A DNA stretch of 58,883 bases from an uncultured Prochlorococcus sp. Lineage in GTDB: Bacteria > Cyanobacteriota > Cyanobacteriia > PCC-6307 > Cyanobiaceae. Positions 55,069 to 58,883 of the stretch are shown piece after piece. The notes below the pieces were generated by a model. It was not told the DNA's origin. It ran no database searches and saw only the letters and a list, made by a program, of their open reading frames with translations. The translations under genes and the position numbers were made by a program. The DNA lies in contig CACGVZ010000008.1 of the NCBI GenBank assembly GCA_902576415.1, forward strand, positions 1 to 58,883, given 5' to 3'. How positions within the stretch are numbered: position 1 is the stretch's first letter; each line of letters begins with the position of its first letter.

Positions 55069-55686
55069 ATGGATATTCTGCAAAAATTAAAAAACAACCA
55101 AAGAAGGATTGGTTTAACAGGAGGTATTGCAAGTGGTAAAACAACCATAACTAATTACATAAGAAAACATAAAAACATACCAATATTAGATGCAGATCAT
55201 TTTTCAAGAGAATTAATCAAACCAAACACTTATGGATATAAAAAAATTTTAGATTATTTTGGAAATAAAATTATTGATAATAAAAGCAATTCAGAAAGGG
55301 AAATAAACAGAAAACTTTTAAGGAACATTATTTTTAAACATTCAGCAAGCAAGGAATGGATTGAAAAACTACTTCACCCCTTAATTAAAGAAAGAATGAT
55401 AGAAGAATGCAGTCAATACAAAAATAATCAAACTATAGTATTGGCTATTCCATTATTGTTTGAAGCAAAATTTGAAGATATTTGCACTGAAATATGGTTA
55501 GTTAAATGTCCTAAAGAAATACAAAAAAACAGACTTATCACAAGAGATAAAATTAGCGAAAAAGAAGCATATGAATTGATAAATTTTCAATTAAGTTTTG
55601 AAGAAAAAAGAAAATTCTCAGATATTATTTTAGAGAATTCAGATGATCAAAATAAATGGATCAATACGATAAAAGAGCTTCTTTAA
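55069..55686 (+). CDS. coaE: Dephospho-CoA kinase
   Basis: Phosphorylates dephospho-CoA, the last step of CoA synthesis. The 205-residue protein has P-loop GLTGGIASGKTT (residues 16-27), the substrate-site DADHFSREL, HPLIKERM and the lid VPLLFEA-type IPLLFEAKFED. It diverges from argJ across 76 bp and converges on gatB with three bases between stops. Confidence 0.95.
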   Translation: MDILQKLKNNQRRIGLTGGIASGKTTITNYIRKHKNIPILDADHFSRELIKPNTYGYKKILDYFGNKIIDNKSNSEREINRKLLRNIIFKHSASKEWIEKLLHPLIKERMIEECSQYKNNQTIVLAIPLLFEAKFEDICTEIWLVKCPKEIQKNRLITRDKISEKEAYELINFQLSFEEKRKFSDIILENSDDQNKWINTIKELL

Positions 55687-55689
55687 GCT

Positions 55690-57162
55690 TTAGCTATTTA
55701 ATTTTTCCATAAGAAGTTTATTTGCAAGTTTAGGGTCAGCTTTACCTTTTGTTCTTTTCATAAGTTGCCCAACAAAAAAACCAAGTAACTTAGTTTTGCC
55801 ATTTTTAAATGCTTGAACTTCATTTGGATGTTCATTTATAAGTTCATCAATTATTGGTGAAATACTTGAAGAATCAGATATCATTGCCAACCCTTTTTCT
55901 TCAACTAATTTTTTTGGGGAAATATTTTTTTGAATAAGTTCAGGTAAAATTTCTTTTGCAATTTTTCCACTAATTACATTTTTTGAAATCATGTTAATCA
56001 TTTCAGCAAGATTTTCAGGACTAAGCTTTAATTCACTAAAACTAAGTTTGTTTGATTTCAAATAGCCCACAATATCACTTGTAACCCAATTTGAAGCTAG
56101 TTTAGCCTCGGCACCATTTGCTACTGTTTCTTCAAAAAAGTTTGCCATGCTTATTTCATCAGAAATTACCCTTGCATCATATGCAGACAACCCAAATTGA
56201 CTTACGTATTTATTTCTTTTCTTTGAAGGTAATTCTGGTAGTTCTTTAAACCATATTTCTTGTTGGGCTTTTGTTATTTCAATTGGACCTAAGTCAGGAT
56301 CAGGAAAATATCTATAGTCACTGCTACCTTCTTTTAATCTCATACTTTTCGTTAATTGCTTAGCTTCATCCCATAACCTAGTTTCTTGGAAAATTTTTCC
56401 TCCATTTTCATAAACTTCTATTTGTCTGGCTATTTCATAATCACAAGCCTTTTGAATTGCAGAAAATGAATTCATATTTTTTATTTCCACTTTGGTGCCA
56501 AAAGGAGCATTGGGTCCTTTTCTAACTGAAATATTGACATCGCAGCGTAATGAACCCTCTTGCATATTTCCGTCTGATACCCCTAGATATCTAACTGTTC
56601 TTCTTATCTCTGAAGCATATTCAGATGCCTCTTTACCTGATCTAATATCTGGTTTACTTACAATCTCACAAAGTGCTATTCCGGCACGATTATAATCAAC
56701 TAAAGAATACTTAGAGCCAGCTAATCTATCACTTCCTGAATGAACTAGTTTTCCGGCGTCTTCTTCCATATGTAGCCTTTCTATACCAATTTTTTTGATA
56801 TAAGGTTCTTTGTCCTTTTCAATTATTTCAACTTCCAACCAACCATTTTCAGCTAGTGGCTCATCAAATTGTGAAATTTGATAATTTTTAGGAAGATCAG
56901 GATAAAAATATTGTTTTCTATCAAATTTACAATGTTCTGCAACGTTTAAATTTAATGCTAACGAGGTTTTTACAGCATACTCAAGAACAGTCTCATTCAG
57001 AACTGGAAGAGTTCCTGGCAACCCACAAACTACAGGATCTATATGGGTATTAGGTGCATCACCAAAAGCTGTTGACGCAGATGTGAATATTTTGCTTTTC
57101 GTATTAAGCTGTACATGAGTTTCCAAACCAATCACAGCTTCCCAAGATTCCAAATTGTTCAT
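55690..57162 (-). CDS. gatB: Aspartyl/glutamyl-tRNA amidotransferase subunit B
   Basis: GatB is part of GatCAB, which converts Glu-tRNA(Gln) and Asp-tRNA(Asn) to the amides. I start at ATG 57162 (MNNLESWEAVIGLETHVQLN), the normal N-terminus, rather than 19 codons upstream. The kinase-like core has KFDRKQYFYPDLPKNYQISQ and MEEDAGKL; the YqeY-like tail ends the 490-residue protein. gatA and gatC are not in this window. Confidence 0.97.
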   Translation of the reverse strand: MNNLESWEAVIGLETHVQLNTKSKIFTSASTAFGDAPNTHIDPVVCGLPGTLPVLNETVLEYAVKTSLALNLNVAEHCKFDRKQYFYPDLPKNYQISQFDEPLAENGWLEVEIIEKDKEPYIKKIGIERLHMEEDAGKLVHSGSDRLAGSKYSLVDYNRAGIALCEIVSKPDIRSGKEASEYASEIRRTVRYLGVSDGNMQEGSLRCDVNISVRKGPNAPFGTKVEIKNMNSFSAIQKACDYEIARQIEVYENGGKIFQETRLWDEAKQLTKSMRLKEGSSDYRYFPDPDLGPIEITKAQQEIWFKELPELPSKKRNKYVSQFGLSAYDARVISDEISMANFFEETVANGAEAKLASNWVTSDIVGYLKSNKLSFSELKLSPENLAEMINMISKNVISGKIAKEILPELIQKNISPKKLVEEKGLAMISDSSSISPIIDELINEHPNEVQAFKNGKTKLLGFFVGQLMKRTKGKADPKLANKLLMEKLNS

Positions 57163-57241
57163 TATTAAAAGTCTCTTTATTAATATTATTGGATATAAAG
57201 GAAAAGAGGACCAAAACACAAATAAAAATATTAATTTTTAA

Positions 57242-58351
57242 ATGGCACAAGAAACCAAAAATTCAATATTAATAATTGGAGGTGGACTTTTAGGTTTATC
57301 TATTGCTTATGAATTTTCTAGAAATAACTTCAAAGTTTTAGTTTTAAGCAAAAACAGAAATGAATCAGCTGGATTTGTTGCTGCAGGAATGTTAGCTACT
57401 CATGCCGAAGGGCTCGAAGATGAATTACTAAAATTTGGCCAAGAAAGTCAAAATCTAATTCCAAAGTGGATACGAAGTATTGAACAAGATAGTAATATTA
57501 AATGCGGTTTAAAAAAATGTGGCATAGTAGTTCCTTTTAAAAACAAAGAAGATCTTGAAGAGTTTCCCACTTATAAATATGGAAAATATTTAAATCACAA
57601 AGATCTTCAAACAGAAATCAATGGAATGAATTCTATTTGGAAACATGGTTTACTTTTTGAACAAGATGGTCAAATAGATAACCGAAGAAAACTGATGCGT
57701 GCTCTTGAGAGAGCATGCTCCTTGAATGGAGTCGAATTTCAAGAGGGATCAGAAGTAGAGGATTTGACATTCGAAAAAAACAAAATTACAGGTGCAACAG
57801 TTTTATGTGCCACTGGGGAAATAAAAAAAATTAACTGCGAAAAAGCAATTATATGCAGCGGTGCGTGGAGTAAAAAAATTTTTAATAAGATTCCAGTCTT
57901 TCCTGTAAAGGGACAAATGCTATCAATACAAGGTCCAACAAATTTTTTGAAAAGGGTTATTTTTGGTCCAAAAACTTATCTAGTTCCCCGTGAGGATGGA
58001 CTTATTATAGTTGGAGCGACAGTTGAAAAAGATTCAAAATTTAATCAAGGTAATACTCCTAATGGAATAAAACAACTGCAAGAAGGCATTCGCTCTTTAT
58101 TGCCAGAAGCTATTAATTGGCCACAAATGGAACATTGGTGGGGCTTTAGACCTTGCACACCAGATCTAAAACCAATAATTGGAAAATCAAAAATTGAAAA
58201 TCTTTATATAGCTACAGGACATTACAGAAATGGAGTTTTATTTTCTGCAATAACAAGTGATCTTCTTTTGAAAATAGTTCAAAATAAAAATCTCAAAGAA
58301 ATAGAGAAAAGCTTTTTAGAAAAATTTAGTTTAGATAGATTTGCGATTTAA
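57242..58351 (+). CDS. thiO: Glycine oxidase-like FAD enzyme (ThiO family)
   Basis: A 369-residue DAO-type flavoprotein. An FAD-binding IIGGGLLGLSIAYEFS is at residues 11-26. It also has AAGMLATHAEG, VKGQMLSI and the C-terminal GFRPCTPDLKPIIG and GHYRNGVLFSA, as in ThiO, which forms the imine of glycine for the thiazole of thiamine. Other amino-acid oxidases share these motifs. It converges on ndk with three bases between stops. Confidence 0.85.
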   Translation: MAQETKNSILIIGGGLLGLSIAYEFSRNNFKVLVLSKNRNESAGFVAAGMLATHAEGLEDELLKFGQESQNLIPKWIRSIEQDSNIKCGLKKCGIVVPFKNKEDLEEFPTYKYGKYLNHKDLQTEINGMNSIWKHGLLFEQDGQIDNRRKLMRALERACSLNGVEFQEGSEVEDLTFEKNKITGATVLCATGEIKKINCEKAIICSGAWSKKIFNKIPVFPVKGQMLSIQGPTNFLKRVIFGPKTYLVPREDGLIIVGATVEKDSKFNQGNTPNGIKQLQEGIRSLLPEAINWPQMEHWWGFRPCTPDLKPIIGKSKIENLYIATGHYRNGVLFSAITSDLLLKIVQNKNLKEIEKSFLEKFSLDRFAI

Positions 58352-58354
58352 ATT

Positions 58355-58813
58355 TTAATTTTCAGATCGCCATTTCGAATCAGAAGTTTCCCACTCACAT
58401 AATTCCTCTTCGTTAAACCATAGATCAATTTCAAATTTTGCTGTATCTTCTCCATCAGAACCATGAATAATATTCCTTCCAATATCAATAGCTAAATCAC
58501 CTCTAATTGTTCCAGGCTCTGCTTCCAGAGGTTTTGTTGCACCTATTAGTTTTCTAGCGCTCAAAATAACTCCTTCGCCTTCCCACACCATTGCTACAAC
58601 AGGACCACTTGAAATAAAGTCTACTAAATCACCAAAAAAGGGTCTTTCTCTATGTACTCCATAATGATTTTGAGCAAGTTCTTTTGAAGGAATTAATTGC
58701 TTTAATCCAACCAATTTAAATCCTTTTTTTTCAAATCTGCCAATAATCTCAGAAACATATCCTCTTTGAACTCCATCTGGTTTAATTGCAATAAAGGTTC
58801 TCTCTTTAGTCAT
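58355..58813 (-). CDS. ndk: Nucleoside diphosphate kinase
   Basis: Equalises nucleoside triphosphate pools. At 152 residues it has the standard [16 protein letters not shown]-terminus, the nucleotide-binding [20 protein letters not shown] and the active-site histidine in [11 protein letters not shown]. Start ATG at 58813. The last 70 bases of the window carry no gene that I can support. Confidence 0.97.
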   Translation of the reverse strand: MTKERTFIAIKPDGVQRGYVSEIIGRFEKKGFKLVGLKQLIPSKELAQNHYGVHRERPFFGDLVDFISSGPVVAMVWEGEGVILSARKLIGATKPLEAEPGTIRGDLAIDIGRNIIHGSDGEDTAKFEIDLWFNEEELCEWETSDSKWRSEN

Positions 58814-58883
58814 TTAGTTAATAATCACTCTATGTATATTCAACTTTTGGGTGGTAACTTGGCAAGTAATCATTAAAATAAAA

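Overview
The window looks like a core chromosomal segment of a high-light-adapted Prochlorococcus, probably of the AT-rich HL clades. The DNA is very AT-rich, genes are tightly packed with many 1-10 bp gaps or overlaps, and non-ATG starts are common. Photosynthesis markers are present: psbX, ycf66, ycf19/YggT and two high-light-inducible (Hli) proteins. A circularly permuted two-piece tmRNA encodes the tag ANKIVSFSRQTAPVAA, which I recall as typical of Prochlorococcus. Several small cyanobacterial families also occur. The strain cannot be named from sequence alone.

Layout. 1-7.4 kb: nadB (cut by the window edge), a DUF3120 membrane protein, a PDZ/radical-SAM protein, a TolC-like protein, a frame-broken inositol-monophosphatase-like gene, a YihY/BrkB membrane protein, a zinc-ribbon protein and an Hli protein. 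7.4-12.6 kb: small conserved proteins, a frame-broken HtrA-type protease, an ABC-F ATPase, a Nif11-like small protein and a ribbon-helix-helix protein. 12.6-17.8 kb: a K+/Na+ transport operon (SLC13-type transporter, KtrB, KtrA) and a type II NADH dehydrogenase. 17.9-25.3 kb: cysH, coaX, peroxiredoxin Q, a phosphopantetheinyl transferase, rarA, pgm and a frame-broken DUF4912 gene. 25.4-30.1 kb: the sufBCDS iron-sulfur cluster operon. 30.1-38.7 kb: S9 peptidase, def, HIT protein, SbmA/BacA-type ABC transporter, Hli protein, ycf66, psbX, ycf19 and accC. 38.9-49.4 kb: tRNA-Leu, an LpxB-like protein, a PRC-barrel protein, smc, a LigD-phosphoesterase-like protein, two small envelope proteins, an RlmL-like methyltransferase, tmRNA and an aldo/keto reductase. 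49.5-50.4 kb: a ParA-like ATPase and an overlapping partner. 53.75-58.8 kb: argJ, coaE, gatB, thiO-like and ndk.

The most interesting part is 50.38-53.79 kb, an accessory insertion between the ParA-like pair and argJ. A sequence resembling the 3' end of argJ occurs three times (about 50,378, 52,144 and 53,756) and divides the insertion into two cassettes. Cassette 1 holds an exported or membrane protein with a 16-residue tandem repeat, a thiamine-binding-family protein, a predicted small RNA with its own promoter and terminator, and two tiny genes with near-identical strong Shine-Dalgarno leaders. Cassette 2 holds a YadA-like surface protein flanked by TAATCACA repeats spaced 11 bp apart. No integrase or transposase is visible, so the mode of insertion is unknown.

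Three otherwise conserved genes in the first 25 kb are split by one-base length changes in or beside short homopolymers. This is either a sequencing/assembly artefact or real decay, and it matters for how those genes are annotated.
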